Positions 4,683 through 5,313 of a DNA stretch of 5,313 nt are shown here, one piece after another. The position numbers were made by a program, and so were the translations under genes. How positions within the stretch are numbered: the first letter of the stretch is position 1; every line of letters starts with the position of its first letter. The notes beneath the pieces were generated by a model. That model was not told the DNA's origin, ran no database searches, and saw only the letters and a list, made by a program, of their open reading frames with translations. This stretch comes from Crocinitomicaceae bacterium (GTDB taxonomy: Bacteria; Bacteroidota; Bacteroidia; Flavobacteriales_D; Crocinitomicaceae): assembly GCA_015662935.1 (NCBI GenBank), contig DQTF01000008.1, forward strand, positions 1 to 5,313, read 5' to 3'.

Positions 4683-5313
4683 TTATTTGCCTTCCATTTT
4701 GTTTTTCAATTGTGTCAATGCATCTAAATCACCTAAAGTAGATTTTTCAGAAGCTTGATTTACTTTCTTAACTGCAGCTCCAGCATTTCCTCCACTAGGT
4801 CTAGAAGACTTACTACCACCACTACTTTTAGATGGGCGGTTATCTTCTATGTCTTCAAAAGTCTTCGTGTGAGAAACAACAATCTTACGAGCATCTTTGT
4901 TAAACTCAATGATTTCAAAATCAAGAGTCTCTTCAACCTGCGCGTTAGCACCATCTTCTTTTCTCATATGACGAGCTGGACAAATTCCTTCCAAACCGTA
5001 AGGCAATGAAACAATTCCTGACTTGTCTTTGTTTTCGATGATTGTTCCTTGGTGTGTACTTCCTTCTGCAAATGTTTTAGAGAATACTTCCCATGGATTT
5101 TCTTCTAGTTGTTTGTGTCCTAAAGAAATACGACGATTTTCTCTGTCAATTTCTAAAACAAGAACATCTAAAGGCTCATCTACTTTACAGAATTCAGATG
5201 GATGCTTGATTTTCTTTTGCCAAGAAAGATCAGAGATATGGATTAAACCATCAACTCCTTCTTCTAATTCAACAAAAACACCAAAGTTTGTAAAGTTTCT
5301 CACTTTTGCAGTG
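4683..5313 (-). CDS. rpsA: Ribosomal protein S1, C-terminal part (partial)
   Basis: Ribosomal protein bS1 binds mRNA on the 30S subunit through repeated S1 (OB-fold) domains and helps initiation. Only the last 210 or so codons are here; the frame stays open through the window edge (TAK before VRNF), so the GTG at 5303 is an internal valine, not a start. The end of one S1 repeat is textbook: VRNFTNFGVFVELEEGVDGL, IHISDLSW, then NRRISLGHKQLEENPW. The final repeat begins at about GSTHQGTIIENKDKSG and ends ARKIVVSHTK; it is more divergent (LPYGLEGICPARHM in place of the usual motif). A Ser/Gly/Lys-rich low-complexity linker follows (about 60 to 30 residues from the end), then STLGDLDALTQLKNKMEGK, which resembles the conserved terminal tag of Bacteroidota S1. 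The gene is closed by a strong hairpin terminator. Its upstream neighbours are outside the window. Confidence 0.95.
   Translation of the reverse strand, partial: TAKVRNFTNFGVFVELEEGVDGLIHISDLSWQKKIKHPSEFCKVDEPLDVLVLEIDRENRRISLGHKQLEENPWEVFSKTFAEGSTHQGTIIENKDKSGIVSLPYGLEGICPARHMRKEDGANAQVEETLDFEIIEFNKDARKIVVSHTKTFEDIEDNRPSKSSGGSKSSRPSGGNAGAAVKKVNQASEKSTLGDLDALTQLKNKMEGK

Noticed and set aside
4755..5009. Plus-strand open frame of 84 codons opposite rpsA
   Set aside because: Shadow of the S1 C-terminus; the Ser/Thr/Arg repeats are the complement of the low-complexity linker.
5301..5303. GTG at 5303 as the start of a small S1-domain protein
   Set aside because: The frame continues to the window edge with S1-like residues, and the sequence matches the inside of an S1 repeat, so this is an internal codon of rpsA.

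Overview
The window looks like a piece of chromosome from an AT-rich member of the Bacteroidota, most likely order Flavobacteriales. This rests on protein resemblance (a short MenE, RecR, SmpB, and an S1 tail ending in an STLGDLDAL-type motif), on the lack of Shine-Dalgarno sequences before the starts, and on promoter-like elements of the Bacteroidota type (TTG near -33, TAnnTTTG near -7). I ran no database search, so the assignment is by recognition only.

Layout. Positions 36-1162 hold recR followed by mscL, both on the minus strand. A 74-bp divergent spacer separates recR from smpB (plus strand, 1237-1689). smpB converges on a J-domain membrane protein gene (minus, 1686-2525), and their ends overlap by 4 bp. 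That gene overlaps the end of a MenE-like acyl-CoA ligase gene upstream (minus, 2503-3510), so the two form a translationally overlapping pair. A 123-bp divergent spacer follows, then an exported thioredoxin-like protein (plus, 3634-4059) with a clear intrinsic terminator. Next come a small stand-alone GIY-YIG-type protein (minus, 4150-4575) and the 3' end of rpsA, ribosomal protein S1 (minus, 4683 to the window edge), which has a very strong hairpin terminator.

How the genes relate. Most are housekeeping functions that share no pathway: recombinational repair (RecR), osmotic safety valve (MscL), ribosome rescue (SmpB), menaquinone synthesis (MenE), periplasmic thiol redox chemistry (thioredoxin-like) and translation initiation (S1). 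The real couplings are the menE/J-domain overlap and the shared divergent promoter regions. The GIY-YIG gene is the only one with an accessory flavour.

No tRNA, rRNA, CRISPR array, insertion sequence or attachment site is visible. I found no convincing previously undescribed system. The points most worth a second look are the GIY-YIG protein, the probable near-leaderless GTG start of recR, the menE/J-domain pair, and the overlap of the rpsA terminator with a promoter-like element for the GIY-YIG gene.
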